A program made the translations under genes and the position numbers. DNA of 32,473 nucleotides from an uncultured Chloroflexota bacterium (lineage in GTDB: Bacteria > Chloroflexota > Dehalococcoidia > Lucifugimonadales > UBA826): positions 1-32,473 of the forward strand of contig CAJWPE010000012.1 in NCBI GenBank assembly GCA_913045625.1, in the 5' to 3' direction. The notes under the pieces were generated by a model. It had not been told where the DNA came from and ran no database searches. It saw only the letters and a program-made list of their open reading frames with translations. Each line of letters starts with the position of its first letter. Within the stretch, counting starts at the first letter, position 1. This document shows positions 1 through 10,032 of the stretch, piece after piece.

Positions 1-1201
1 GGCGCCATGCAGCTGAAAATGTTGTCAGTCTGATGCCTCTTACATTTATGAACTGGTCTGCTAAACGTTGAGTCACAGCCTGAAAAGTGGCGAGTGGCCT
101 TCCGAATTGTTCCCTTTCGCTGGTATATGAGGCGGTCATTTTCAGCGCTGTTTCAGTTACCCCTAACTGGGTTGCGCAAAGGCTGACGAGTAAAATCTGG
201 TGAAGCCAAGCGACACTTTCCTTACCGCCTATTTTTTTAGCAGGTGTAGATTCAAACGACAACTCCCAGAGAGGTTCGCCCCGAGTTGAGGTGCAAGTTC
301 GCATAGTAATATTTGAATCTTCTAGATCAACTATGAAAAGAGAAGGTTCGCCATCACCCATGGCTGTTACTAAAGCTGAATCAGCATGGTGTGCATATTC
401 GACTAAAATTTTTCTACCAGTTAAGCCAGTGTCTCCTACAGGTCCTCCTATTACGAATCTACCAGAAGGATTAACAATATACCTGGTATCTTTTAGAAGA
501 TTAGGTGGAATGATGGGTTTTGCTACAAATTCTATTAAGTCTTTTTCAATCTGCTCATTAGAAATATCTGGATCGTGCTGGTTGCTGAGTAGAATAGTGT
601 GAACTCGTACCGGAACACCTTTTGAGTATTCAACTGTGACTTGAGATTTACCATCTGGACGTAGATAAGGTAAAGTTCCGTTTTTTCTAACTTCAGATAA
701 TTTTTGAGCTAATTGATGAGAAAGAGACATTGGAAGAGGCATTAATTCAGGAGTTTCGTCGCACGCAAATCCTACCATCATTCCTTGATCCCCTGCGCCT
801 AAAGAGTCAATTTCTTCATCAGAGACAGATGAGTCACGCGTTTCTAGTGAGTTTGATACACCTGAAGAAATATCAGAGGATTGTTCGTCTACGGCAACCA
901 TAACTCCACAAGATTTGTAATCGAATCCATAGGAAGGATCTGTATATCCAATTGATTTGATAGTATCTCTAACAATGGAAGGAATATCAACGTATCCTTC
1001 AGCAATAGTCATCTCGCCCATTACCACTACTAGTCCAGTTGTACATGCAGTTTCACAGGCAACTCTTGCCCTAGGGTCTAGTTTTAACATAGCGTCTAAA
1101 ACGCTATCTGAGATCTGATCACAAATTTTATCTGGGTGACCTTCTGTTACTGATTCAGAAGTAAATAAAAATGATGATGATTCCAAAAATGTTAAACTCA
1201 T
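1..1201 (-). CDS. metK: Chimeric frame: S-adenosylmethionine synthetase N-terminal two thirds joined to acyl-CoA dehydrogenase C-terminal part (partial)
   Basis: The frame starts at ATG 1201 (Shine-Dalgarno GGAGAAAG just upstream) and is still open at base 1. Residues 1-264 are Met[11 protein letters not shown] (16-25, with the His22 motif), GAGDQG (135-140), LRPDGK (180-185), HDPDIS (209-214) and [18 protein letters not shown] (247-264) occur in family order and spacing. From about residue 265 the protein becomes, without stop or frameshift, the C-terminal half of an acyl-CoA dehydrogenase: YAHHAD (269-274), GEPSLFIVD, then the helical-domain signature [14 protein letters not shown]. The MetK C-terminal domain, which carries catalytic Lys and Asp residues in known enzymes, is absent, so this product should not make SAM. 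G+C is about 45-53% in bases 1-300 against roughly 30-40% in the MetK part. The metK half is the last gene of the ahcY operon. An assembly or amplification chimera is the likeliest cause. Confidence 0.9.
   Translation of the reverse strand, partial: MSLTFLESSSFLFTSESVTEGHPDKICDQISDSVLDAMLKLDPRARVACETACTTGLVVVMGEMTIAEGYVDIPSIVRDTIKSIGYTDPSYGFDYKSCGVMVAVDEQSSDISSGVSNSLETRDSSVSDEEIDSLGAGDQGMMVGFACDETPELMPLPMSLSHQLAQKLSEVRKNGTLPYLRPDGKSQVTVEYSKGVPVRVHTILLSNQHDPDISNEQIEKDLIEFVAKPIIPPNLLKDTRYIVNPSGRFVIGGPVGDTGLTGRKILVEYAHHADSALVTAMGDGEPSLFIVDLEDSNITMRTCTSTRGEPLWELSFESTPAKKIGGKESVAWLHQILLVSLCATQLGVTETALKMTASYTSEREQFGRPLATFQAVTQRLADQFINVRGIRLTTFSAAWR
401..421 (-). other. Junction between MetK and acyl-CoA dehydrogenase sequence
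   Basis: The switch from MetK to acyl-CoA dehydrogenase falls in codons for TGRKILV (residues 261-267). Both families carry an L-x-G-x-K-x-x-V pattern at this point (MetK LTGRKIIV; acyl-CoA dehydrogenase GxKxFVxxAxxAD), so a short shared sequence could have guided the join. The exact breakpoint cannot be placed to the base from this sequence alone. Confidence 0.75.
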
Positions 1202-1230
1202 TGCTTTCTCCAATCTAAAGGTTTTTTAGT

Positions 1231-2508
<1,278 letters not shown>

Positions 2509-3456
2509 TTATGAAATTCTTTTTGGTAAGGTATCGTTATTGTTTAAGGGTTCAAAAGTTGTCATTCCATGTATGCCACGGAATCTGTCTTCAATGTCGC
2601 TATGGGTAATTTGAGCTAGTTTTTCTGTGCTGAATCCTTCAACTGCAAATGAGCCCATTACTGAAGCTACAATTAAAGCTTTTCTTAAAGACTGAGGAGA
2701 CAAATCATCAGAACCAGATAAATATCCCATAAATCCACCTGCAAAACAGTCTCCTGCTCCAGTCGGATCTATAACTTTTTCTATTGGAAAAGCAGGAGCG
2801 GTAAAAATATCTCCTTCATTAAACATGATTGCGCCATGTTCTCCTTTTTTTACAATTACAATTCTAGGACCTAATTGTCTGACAAATTTAGCAGCAGTAA
2901 TTATATTATCCTTTTTTGTGAATGATTTAATTTCGTTTTCATCCATAAAAATTATGTCTACATTTTCAATTACAGATGAAAGGTTATTTTGATGATCATC
3001 AATCCAAAAATTCATAGTATCTAAAGCTACAATTTTGGGTTTAGTTTGCATTTGATCTAGGACTTGATTTTGTATTTTTGGATCAATATTTGCTAAAAAC
3101 AAATATTTGGAATTTTTATTGGAAGTGTTTAAAGTCGGATTGAAATTTTCCAATACATTTAGATGAGTCTCTAAAGTTTCTCTCTGATTAAAATCATCAT
3201 CATTGTATTTTCCGGACCATCTAAAGGTTTCTCCATCAACTTTTTCTAATCCGTCAATATTTACTCCTGATTTTTCGAGCATAGAGAAATATTTTTCAGA
3301 ATAATCACTACCAACTACTCCTACTAGGCTAGAGGATGTGAAAAAACTTGAAGAAATAGAAAAGTAAAAAGCTGATCCTCCCGGTGCATTTTCACGGGAA
3401 CCAGATTTTGTTGAAACGGAATCGTAAGCAACTGTACCTACTACTAACAGAGACAT
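2509..3456 (-). CDS. PfkB-family carbohydrate/nucleoside kinase, probable adenosine kinase
   Basis: Ribokinase-fold kinase of 315 residues. The PfkB signature DPTGAGDCFAGGF is at 230-242, with the anion-hole GAGD and catalytic Asp236. An N-terminal GGSAFYFS segment (26-33) corresponds to the substrate-side Gly-Gly motif. The family phosphorylates sugars or nucleosides with ATP. Position decides the likely substrate: it sits directly upstream of ahcY, whose product adenosine would be removed by phosphorylation to AMP, so adenosine kinase is the best inference; ribokinase or a general sugar kinase cannot be excluded. The ATG at 3456 lies 3 bp after the rhodanese stop, which suggests translational coupling. 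Confidence 0.85.
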   Translation of the reverse strand: MSLLVVGTVAYDSVSTKSGSRENAPGGSAFYFSISSSFFTSSSLVGVVGSDYSEKYFSMLEKSGVNIDGLEKVDGETFRWSGKYNDDDFNQRETLETHLNVLENFNPTLNTSNKNSKYLFLANIDPKIQNQVLDQMQTKPKIVALDTMNFWIDDHQNNLSSVIENVDIIFMDENEIKSFTKKDNIITAAKFVRQLGPRIVIVKKGEHGAIMFNEGDIFTAPAFPIEKVIDPTGAGDCFAGGFMGYLSGSDDLSPQSLRKALIVASVMGSFAVEGFSTEKLAQITHSDIEDRFRGIHGMTTFEPLNNNDTLPKRIS

Positions 3457-3459
3457 GTT

Positions 3460-3813
3460 CTATAGATCAGTTCCTGTACTTGTTGGGTAGCCTTTTTCAA
3501 TCCAGGTAGGTGTTCCTTCTTCAATATTGAATAGACGATCAGATTCAATTCCCATAGCAGCTGCCATTTCACATGCGAGGCCACTTCGGACTCCAGCTGC
3601 ACATATAAAAAACAATTTTTTATCAGAAGGAAGTTCTTCAATTCTAGCTAAAATTTCATCAACTGTAATGAATTGTGCATCAGTTACATGTCCTTCTAAG
3701 TATTCATCCATTCTTCTGACATCAACAAATGCTACTTCATCAGATCCATGGAATTCAACAGCCTCATCGACTGAAATTCTGTTGTAGGGTTCGCCTTCAA
3801 CTTGTCTTGGCAT
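3460..3813 (-). CDS. Single-domain rhodanese-like protein
   Basis: Protein of 117 residues consisting of one rhodanese domain. It has DVRRMDEYLEGH (31-42), the usual Asp-Val-Arg and Glu-x-x-x-Gly-His block, and the active-site loop CAAGVRSG (71-78) with catalytic Cys71. Such proteins carry a persulfide on the Cys and transfer sulfur, or act in cyanide and thiosulfate chemistry; the natural donor and acceptor cannot be read from sequence. The start at ATG 3813 follows TAGGAGAAT. It is packed between the HAD protein (9 bp) and the PfkB kinase (3 bp), within a methyl/sulfur amino acid operon, so a role in sulfur handling near homocysteine metabolism is possible but unproven. Confidence 0.9.
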   Translation of the reverse strand: MPRQVEGEPYNRISVDEAVEFHGSDEVAFVDVRRMDEYLEGHVTDAQFITVDEILARIEELPSDKKLFFICAAGVRSGLACEMAAAMGIESDRLFNIEEGTPTWIEKGYPTSTGTDL

Positions 3814-3822
3814 ATTATTCTC

Positions 3823-4551
3823 CTAGGTTCTTATTTTATCTATTTGACTAGCCAAATCTGGTAAGTCTTTAGCTACGATGTCTATATAATCTTCATCATT
3901 ATTATCAACTTGTGTGTCCGGTCCAAATTCCATTGGTCTTGGAATGTATGCTGTTGCCATACCATTCTTTTTTGCTGCAGATAAATCACCTTTATGAGCC
4001 GCAACCATCATAATTTCTTCAATAGGGAACCCAAGAAATTGTGACGTACTTAAATAAGCTTCATTGTCAGGTTTGTAATGGTTACATAACTCAGCTGATA
4101 AAATTGTATCCCATGGAAGTCCACCAAATTTTGCCATATTAACTAAAAGTGAAACATTTCCATTTGATAATGTGCTAATTACATAATTTTTTTTCAGCAT
4201 AGTTAATCCTTTAACTGAGTCGGGCCAAGGGTCCAAGCGATGCCATGCGTGATTTAAAAAAACCTTTTCTTTTTCAGTTAACTGATCAATCTGGTAACTC
4301 TTAAGTAGTTCATCAAGAATTATTCTATGGAGATCATCAATTTTCATCCATGGAAGTTGTCCAGTTCTTACTTTATTCATTGAAGGTCCGTAGCCTGCTC
4401 TCCATTCGTCAGCGAATTCGTCGGGATTTAACTCTACGCCCTGATTAGAAAGAATTTGTTGTACCTCTCTTGAAATACTTGACCTCCAATCTACTACTGT
4501 TCCAAAGACATCAAAAGTCATAGCTTTAACATTTTTTAGAGATTCATTCAT
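3823..4551 (-). CDS. HAD-superfamily hydrolase, (S)-2-haloacid dehalogenase (type II) family
   Basis: Protein of 242 residues with the four HAD motifs: FDVFGT with nucleophile Asp14, STLSNGN with the motif II Ser, HYKPD with the motif III Lys, and AAHKGDLSAAKKNG near the end. The FGTVVDWR beginning and the absence of a large cap insertion match the haloacid dehalogenase type II group, whose characterised members hydrolyse L-2-haloacids to D-2-hydroxyacids. Many members act on other small substrates, so the reaction is a family-level prediction. Start ATG 4551 has TTGGAG upstream. It lies 11 bp after the AMP-dependent ligase gene in the same operon. Confidence 0.88.
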   Translation of the reverse strand: MNESLKNVKAMTFDVFGTVVDWRSSISREVQQILSNQGVELNPDEFADEWRAGYGPSMNKVRTGQLPWMKIDDLHRIILDELLKSYQIDQLTEKEKVFLNHAWHRLDPWPDSVKGLTMLKKNYVISTLSNGNVSLLVNMAKFGGLPWDTILSAELCNHYKPDNEAYLSTSQFLGFPIEEIMMVAAHKGDLSAAKKNGMATAYIPRPMEFGPDTQVDNNDEDYIDIVAKDLPDLASQIDKIRT

Positions 4552-4562
4552 TTTTGCTCCAA

Positions 4563-6056
4563 TTAATTTGAAAATTTTGCGGCAACATGACGTCTTTGAA
4601 TTTTTCCAGTAGCAGTTCGAGGAAGTTCTTGGACAACAAATATTTTAGAAGGAATTTTAAAATCAGCGATATGTTTTGAGCAATATGCTTGAATATCAGT
4701 TTCTGATATTTCTCCTGATAAAACCACTGCGGCCTGAACTATTTCTCCATATTTTTCATCTTGAATTCCGAAAGATACTGCTTCAGAAATTAAAGGGTGT
4801 TGAATTAATGCAGCATCTACCTCTAGGGGTGAAATTTTTTCTCCACCTCTGTTGATCAGCTCTTTTAATCGACCAGTTAGAGTTAATACGTCTTTTACAG
4901 ACAATTGCCCTTGATCTCCCGTTCTAAACCACCCATTTGTAAATGCTTCTGCGTTTGCATCAGGATTATTATGATATCCCTTTGTGACATTTGAACCTTT
5001 AATTACTACTTCTCCCGTTTGTCCGTATGATAAAAGGTTTCCTGATTCATCCATGATTGAAATGTCTACGCCTGTCCCTATACCTACTGTTCCAGGGCTT
5101 CTGCTACCAGGAGGTAACAAGTTGGATGACATTTGGTGAGATGCCTCAGTCATACCATAGGCTTCTAGTACTGGAGCTCCAAATCTGTTTTCTAGTTGGT
5201 CAAATACTGATGGAGCTAATGCTGATGAACACGATCTAATTAGTCTAAATGATTTACTTGGAGCATTATCATCATTTGCCCGCATTAGAAGAATTTGATG
5301 AATAGTAGGGACTGCAGAAAACCATGTTGCGTTGTAGTCTAATCTGTCTTGCCAAAAAGTACTTGCACTAAATCTTTCAGGGATCACAATTGTTCCTCCA
5401 CTAAATAGTGAAGATAAAGCTACTCCTATTAATCCATGAACATGAAATAACGGCATCACAACTAGTGCAGTATCATCTCCGTTTAGTAAGTAAGTTTTGG
5501 AAATATTACTTAGAGATGTCATTAGATTTTTATGAGTTAAGGGTACTCCTTTAGGCCTGCTAGTAGTACCAGAGGTGTGCAAGAAAAGAGCAATGTCTTT
5601 TTCGTCGGGTGCAGCAACTGATTTTGATTTAGTTAAGTTTGTACCATTTTTTTGAATTTCTAATTTTTCATCAGAGTTGATTTTTACTGAAGCAATCTCA
5701 ATATTAAGTTCGTTTGCTGCTTCAATTGCAATTTTTGCATTCTCTTTTATGATCACTAACTGTGACTCTGTATCTTCCATATAAAATTTGAACTCATCTT
5801 TTGTGTAAGCTGAGTTAAGGGGTGCTGCAATGGCGCCTGAACGAGTGACAGCCAAAAATACAATCATGAACTCAAGCCCGTTGGGTAATACTATTGAAAC
5901 TGTTCTGCCTTTTTTGACGCCTGAAGCAGACAATATCTCAGCTACTCTTTCAACTTCATCATGAAATTGGCCATATGTTTTTTGAACCCCATTAGGTACT
6001 ACAACACATAAATCATCTTTAGGACGATTTGATAAAATGTTTGCAAGAGTGCTCAT
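4563..6056 (-). CDS. AMP-dependent acyl-CoA ligase, oxalyl-CoA synthetase-like
   Basis: ANL-superfamily enzyme of 497 residues that activates a carboxylate with ATP to an acyl-adenylate and transfers it to CoA. Visible motifs are the P-loop LHTSGTTSRPKG, the YGMTEASHQM adenylate loop, GWFRTGDQG with the ribose-binding Asp, and PRTATGKIQRR with the catalytic C-terminal Lys. The TEASHQMSSNLLPPGSRSPG stretch is very like the plant/yeast oxalate-CoA ligases (AAE3, Pcs60), so oxalate or a small dicarboxylate is the best guess for substrate. An upstream in-frame TTG at 6068 would overlap the TTGGAG Shine-Dalgarno; ATG 6056 is therefore the better start. It is the first gene of the operon running to metK. 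Confidence 0.88.
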   Translation of the reverse strand: MSTLANILSNRPKDDLCVVVPNGVQKTYGQFHDEVERVAEILSASGVKKGRTVSIVLPNGLEFMIVFLAVTRSGAIAAPLNSAYTKDEFKFYMEDTESQLVIIKENAKIAIEAANELNIEIASVKINSDEKLEIQKNGTNLTKSKSVAAPDEKDIALFLHTSGTTSRPKGVPLTHKNLMTSLSNISKTYLLNGDDTALVVMPLFHVHGLIGVALSSLFSGGTIVIPERFSASTFWQDRLDYNATWFSAVPTIHQILLMRANDDNAPSKSFRLIRSCSSALAPSVFDQLENRFGAPVLEAYGMTEASHQMSSNLLPPGSRSPGTVGIGTGVDISIMDESGNLLSYGQTGEVVIKGSNVTKGYHNNPDANAEAFTNGWFRTGDQGQLSVKDVLTLTGRLKELINRGGEKISPLEVDAALIQHPLISEAVSFGIQDEKYGEIVQAAVVLSGEISETDIQAYCSKHIADFKIPSKIFVVQELPRTATGKIQRRHVAAKFSN

Positions 6057-6086
6057 AGGATTCTCCAATCTGTATTTAGTTTCTTA

Positions 6087-6114
6087 CTTTTACATTTAGG
6101 TCTGTTCATGTCAA
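6087..6114 (-). promoter_or_regulatory. Possible sigma-70-type promoter for the ligase-to-metK operon
   Basis: In the 72 bp gap after galE there is a consensus -35 TTGACA (6114-6109), a 16 bp spacer and a weak -10 TAAAAG (6092-6087), about 30 bp before the ligase start. The -35 match is exact and the -10 is poor, so this is a candidate only. Confidence 0.35.
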
Positions 6115-6128
6115 CAGTCATTTTAGAT

Positions 6129-7109
6129 CTATTTTTTTCTATACCATTTGATAGCATCTGCAATCCCTTGTTCAATAGACATTCTAGGTTCCCAATTAAG
6201 TAAATCTTTTGCAGTAGTTATATCAGCGAAATTTCCAGCAACATCACCTGGTCTAGGTTCAATTATTGTTGTGTCTAGTTCAATTCCCACAACTTCTTCA
6301 AAAACAGAAATCATTTCTTTTACTGTTAGTCCACTTCCGCTTCCAATATTTATCGGAATAAAAGGTAAATGTTCAGAAGTGATTACATTGATTTGTTCTA
6401 AGGCTTTTAAGTGAGCTTCTGCTAAGTCCCATACATGAACATAGTCTCTAATACCTGTTCCATCTTTTGTGTACCATTTATTTCCAGTGATGGTGAATCT
6501 TTTATTTTTACTTTCATATGCTTGAATCAATTTACCTAACAAGTGTGTTGATATTGAAAAATCAGGCCCAGATCTCATTTTAGGATCTGCTCCAATAGGA
6601 TTAAAGTATCTTAGAGATACACATTTCATACCGTAAGCCTTACAGAAATCTTCAAGAATAAATTCCATTGATAATTTTGTTTTTGCATATGGACTACTGG
6701 GTTGGAGTTCTGAAGTTTCTGAAACAATTTGTTCATCTATTGATCTATATAGAGAGGCTGTGGAACTAAATATAATGTTAGAAATATTGGCTTCTTTCAT
6801 CCAATTTAAAAGAGTTAAAGTTTTGATTACATTCTCTTGATAATATTCACTAGGATTTGATACAGATTCAGGAACCACAATTTTTGCTGCACAATGAATT
6901 ACAGCATGAATATTTTTATGATCTAATTCAATTTGTTTTAAAGCTTTAATATTTCCTATGTCATTTTGGTAAAAATTTGGAGAATTAGATACTTTGCTGC
7001 CCTCGGAAGATAAATTGTCTATTATGATTACTTCATATCCCTTATCTTCTAATGCAGAACAAATTGTAGATCCTATATAACCTGCTCCACCTGTGATTAA
7101 AATTTTCAT
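6129..7109 (-). CDS. galE: UDP-glucose 4-epimerase (NAD-dependent sugar epimerase)
   Basis: Extended short-chain dehydrogenase of 326 residues interconverting UDP-glucose and UDP-galactose, feeding surface polysaccharide synthesis. The NAD-binding motif ITGGAGYIGS is at the N-terminus, followed by DNLSSEGSK, the HCAAKIVVPESV segment typical of GalE, the catalytic Ser in FSSTASLY, and Tyr-x-x-x-Lys in SPYAKTKL. LRYFNPIGADP and GTGIRDYVHVWDLAEAH are also characteristic of GalE. Related epimerases with other UDP-sugars share these motifs, so substrate range is not certain. It is transcribed away from the NIPSNAP gene. Confidence 0.9.
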   Translation of the reverse strand: MKILITGGAGYIGSTICSALEDKGYEVIIIDNLSSEGSKVSNSPNFYQNDIGNIKALKQIELDHKNIHAVIHCAAKIVVPESVSNPSEYYQENVIKTLTLLNWMKEANISNIIFSSTASLYRSIDEQIVSETSELQPSSPYAKTKLSMEFILEDFCKAYGMKCVSLRYFNPIGADPKMRSGPDFSISTHLLGKLIQAYESKNKRFTITGNKWYTKDGTGIRDYVHVWDLAEAHLKALEQINVITSEHLPFIPINIGSGSGLTVKEMISVFEEVVGIELDTTIIEPRPGDVAGNFADITTAKDLLNWEPRMSIEQGIADAIKWYRKK

Positions 7110-7182
7110 ATAGTTCTCTATTGATGATTGGTTTAATATGTTAGCCTGAACTACATTATTCTAACTTTTCAGGAGTGTAAAT
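7110..7182. promoter_or_regulatory. Divergent intergenic region between galE and NIPSNAP genes
   Basis: This 73 bp A+T-rich gap separates divergent starts and must hold regulatory signals for at least the rightward gene, whose Shine-Dalgarno CAGGAG lies at 7170-7177. I could not pick a convincing -35/-10 pair. Confidence 0.35.
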
Positions 7183-7797
7183 ATGATCTATGAATTTCGC
7201 ACTTATGACTTAAAACCTGGATCTTTACCTGTTTTTGGAGAAAGAGTATTAGAAAAATTAGATAAAAGGTTGGAGTATTCTCAATTAGGAGGATATTTTT
7301 ACACTGAAATTGGACCACTAAATCAAGTGGTTCATATTTGGCCATATCAAGATTTGAATGAACGGAATCAAATTAGATCCAAGACTTTAGAAGATGGGAT
7401 TTGGCCTCCTGATGGTACAGGAATTGTAGAAAAATTAAATTCAGAAATTATGTTGCCTGCTAAATTTATGGATCCATTAACTCCTCGATCTATAGGCCCT
7501 ATTTATGAAATACGGACTTATATGTTTGCTCAAGGCGACCTTCCCAAAGCATTAACTGCATGGGAAAAATCAATTGATGAAAGAAAAAAATATTCACCTT
7601 TTGTAGGTTGTTGGTACAGTGATATTGGTCAATTAAATAAAATGGTTCATATTTGGGCTTATTCGAGTTTAGAACATCGTGCCGAAACTAGAAAAACTGT
7701 AGTAGAAAAAGGAGTTTGGCCTCCAAAAGATAGAACACCTTTACTTTCTCAAGAGAGTAAAATATTACTACCATTTGAGTTTTCCCCTCTGCAATAA
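7183..7797 (+). CDS. NIPSNAP-family protein with two tandem NIPSNAP domains
   Basis: The 204-residue protein is an internal duplication. Residues 1-97 and 103-204 each begin with a YE(F/I)RTY strand, contain G-x-(F/W)-Y-(T/S)-(E/D)-IG-x-LN-x-(V/M)-VHIW in the middle, and end in G(I/V)WPP followed by a segment rich in Leu and Pro. This is the NIPSNAP ferredoxin-like alpha-beta fold. The bacterial members have no settled biochemical role; they are frequent near oxidoreductases and degradation genes. Start ATG 7183 has CAGGAG upstream. The next gene starts 8 bp after its stop, so the two are probably co-transcribed. Confidence 0.88.
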   Translation: MIYEFRTYDLKPGSLPVFGERVLEKLDKRLEYSQLGGYFYTEIGPLNQVVHIWPYQDLNERNQIRSKTLEDGIWPPDGTGIVEKLNSEIMLPAKFMDPLTPRSIGPIYEIRTYMFAQGDLPKALTAWEKSIDERKKYSPFVGCWYSDIGQLNKMVHIWAYSSLEHRAETRKTVVEKGVWPPKDRTPLLSQESKILLPFEFSPLQ

Positions 7798-7805
7798 TTT
7801 ATTTC

Positions 7806-8924
7806 ATGATGAGTAATAAAAGATTTCATGGATTAGATGCATTACGAGGTATCGCTATGGTTCTAGGAATTGTGTTGCATGCTGCTTTGCCATATGTTCC
7901 TGGATTAGAAATCATTTGGCCTGCTAATGATCAGTCATCTTCCGTTATCACCATTATTTTTCAATTTATACATATGTGGAGAATGCCGCTATTTTTTATT
8001 TTGGCTGGATTTTTTGCAAGATTGTTAATTGATCGTAAAACATGGAATAAATGGTTAACTAATAGGGTCCTCAGAATTGGGATTCCTATATTAATTTTTT
8101 CTCCAGTAATGGCAATTACTTTACCGTGGATCTACATGTATGGATGGATGGGCGAAATTAATGTTAAATTCTCAATCGAGGGCTACCCCCACCATTTATG
8201 GTTTTTATGGCATTTATTAATTTTTGTTTTAATTTCTTGTGCTATTAATCCACTAAATAGTTTTTTTAAAAAAATACAATTATTCAAGTTTTTAAACAAG
8301 ATAATTTTTCAGAGTAAATTTCCTTTAATTTTAATATTTTCTATAACATTTTTGATCTTATTATCAGAAGGAGAATTGATTTTGAATCCTTTTGCTTCTA
8401 GTTTGTATTTTCTGTTGGGATATTCACTTTATAAAGATTTACAATATTTTCAATTTATAGTTTTGCATTGGAAAAAATACCTGTTGATAGGATTAATTAT
8501 TTCTTGTCTATTTTTGATTCTTGAAAATTTTAGATACTATGATTTTAATTACAGATTATCACCACAAGAACTTAAGGATTTTCAAGGTTTAATGTGGTTA
8601 GTTAATCAGCCAATCAAAGTGACTGGTGCAATATTTATATCTTTTGCATTCATTGGTTTATTTGAATCTAAAATCACACAATTCAATTCATTAGGACGGT
8701 TTTTGTCCGATTCTGCGTATTGGATGTATTTGATCCATCTGCCCATAGTCAACTTGATTGGATTTTATTTATTTCAGTTTAAATTTGTACCAGAAATAAA
8801 GTTTTTGATTTCAATTTTTGCTACGCTATTTATATCGTTATTGACTTATAAGCTTTTCGTGAGATCTACCTATTTGGGTATTTTATTGAATGGAAATAAG
8901 TATCCGTTTACGAAAACCTTGTGA
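7806..8924 (+). CDS. Acyltransferase family 3 membrane protein (OpgC/OafA-like)
   Basis: Integral membrane protein of 372 residues with about ten hydrophobic helices. It begins RFHGLDALRGIAMVLGIVLH, the standard start of acyltransferase-3 proteins with the conserved Arg and His, followed by MWRMPLFFILAGFF. The family O-acylates glycans, lipids or periplasmic glucans at the cytoplasmic membrane; the acceptor here is unknown. Two consecutive ATG codons (7806, 7809) are possible starts. The 3' end overlaps the convergent FAD oxidoreductase gene by 17 bp, so there is no room for a dedicated terminator between them. Confidence 0.88.
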   Translation: MMSNKRFHGLDALRGIAMVLGIVLHAALPYVPGLEIIWPANDQSSSVITIIFQFIHMWRMPLFFILAGFFARLLIDRKTWNKWLTNRVLRIGIPILIFSPVMAITLPWIYMYGWMGEINVKFSIEGYPHHLWFLWHLLIFVLISCAINPLNSFFKKIQLFKFLNKIIFQSKFPLILIFSITFLILLSEGELILNPFASSLYFLLGYSLYKDLQYFQFIVLHWKKYLLIGLIISCLFLILENFRYYDFNYRLSPQELKDFQGLMWLVNQPIKVTGAIFISFAFIGLFESKITQFNSLGRFLSDSAYWMYLIHLPIVNLIGFYLFQFKFVPEIKFLISIFATLFISLLTYKLFVRSTYLGILLNGNKYPFTKTL

Positions 8925-10032
8925 CATTAAATGCAGATATGTCAATTTCGGGTTCTTTATTCATGACAAGATCAGATGTGATTTTTGCCATACCTGGACC
9001 AAGTAGAATTCCTTTTCTGCCTGCTCCTGTACCCAAAAAAACATTATCTATTTGTGGTGCAGATCCCAATATCACTTTCCCGTCTATACTCAATGGCCTA
9101 AGGCAGGCAGTGTGATATACGAGCTCAGCATCATCTAATCCGTGGATCATGTGAGTTAATGATTCTAAAACTGAATTTCTTCCATATGGTGTTGGGGAAT
9201 CTTGGAATCCTATATCTTCTTCAGTAGTTCCAGCCCATATAAGACCATCAGGTTTAGTTACAGCATAGTTATGTTGGTATCCAGCACATGCCTTCAATTC
9301 TACAGATTCAGACTTTAATCTGAGGATTTGTCCCTTTAAAGGCCGTATAGGGACATTGATTCCCAACCAATCAGAAACATTTCCGGACCAAGGTCCCATG
9401 CAAAGTACTAGTTTATCAAAATAGATTTTTTCTTGGTGAGTTGAAACGGATTTTGCTAAATGGTTTTCAATTTGAATTCCAGTAATTTCTTTGTTTAAAA
9501 TTTCCACACCCAGTTTTTCACAGCTTTGAGTTAATGCGAGAACTAGTCTGTAAGGTTCTACGTCACATACTCCTTCTGTGTAAACTGCTCCAATAATTTC
9601 AGGGTTTAAATTGGGTACGATTTCTAGAGCAGTTTTGGTGTCAACCCACTCAACTTTATAGTTGTCTACTTGTTGGCGCCATTTCATTGTTTGTTCTGCT
9701 TCTTTGCGTTCCTCATCGTTAAATACTAAATCGATTGCAGGTCTAAATCTGTGATGATAATCAACACCTGATAACTCTGGAAGCTCTGAAGAAAATTCGT
9801 GATGTTTTGCCATTCCTAATTTAGCTAGATCAAATACAGGTGAAATACTGCTGGGATCTCCAGCTTCTCCAAGGGGACTGAGTCCTCCGAATGCAAATCC
9901 AGAAGCATGGCTACCAATAGAATCTTTTTCTAAAACTGCTACTTTTAATCCTGATTTAGCCAAAAAGTATGCAGTAGAAAGTCCTACAATTCCTCCACCT
10001 ATTATACAAATTTCATAATGAGTTGATTCCAA
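8908..10032 (-). CDS. FAD-dependent oxidoreductase of the DAO (glycine/D-amino acid oxidase) family
   Basis: Flavoprotein of 374 residues. The N-terminal FAD dinucleotide motif is IIGGGIVGLSTAYFLAKSG followed by the acidic strand end VAVLEKD, and the C-terminus has FLGTGAGRKGILLGPGMA, the second FAD-contact region of the DAO superfamily. It should oxidise a secondary or primary amine such as an N-methyl or D-amino acid. The start is TTG 10032, touching the TAA of the upstream aminotransferase (TAATTG) with GGAGG eleven bases before; no in-frame ATG is near. Coupling to a class III aminotransferase points to catabolism of an amine or amino acid. Confidence 0.88.
   Translation of the reverse strand: MESTHYEICIIGGGIVGLSTAYFLAKSGLKVAVLEKDSIGSHASGFAFGGLSPLGEAGDPSSISPVFDLAKLGMAKHHEFSSELPELSGVDYHHRFRPAIDLVFNDEERKEAEQTMKWRQQVDNYKVEWVDTKTALEIVPNLNPEIIGAVYTEGVCDVEPYRLVLALTQSCEKLGVEILNKEITGIQIENHLAKSVSTHQEKIYFDKLVLCMGPWSGNVSDWLGINVPIRPLKGQILRLKSESVELKACAGYQHNYAVTKPDGLIWAGTTEEDIGFQDSPTPYGRNSVLESLTHMIHGLDDAELVYHTACLRPLSIDGKVILGSAPQIDNVFLGTGAGRKGILLGPGMAKITSDLVMNKEPEIDISAFNVTRFS

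Noticed and set aside
3444-3641. 65-codon minus-strand ORF overlapping the rhodanese and PfkB genes
   Set aside because: It is a shadow frame of two clearly recognised genes and has no features of its own.
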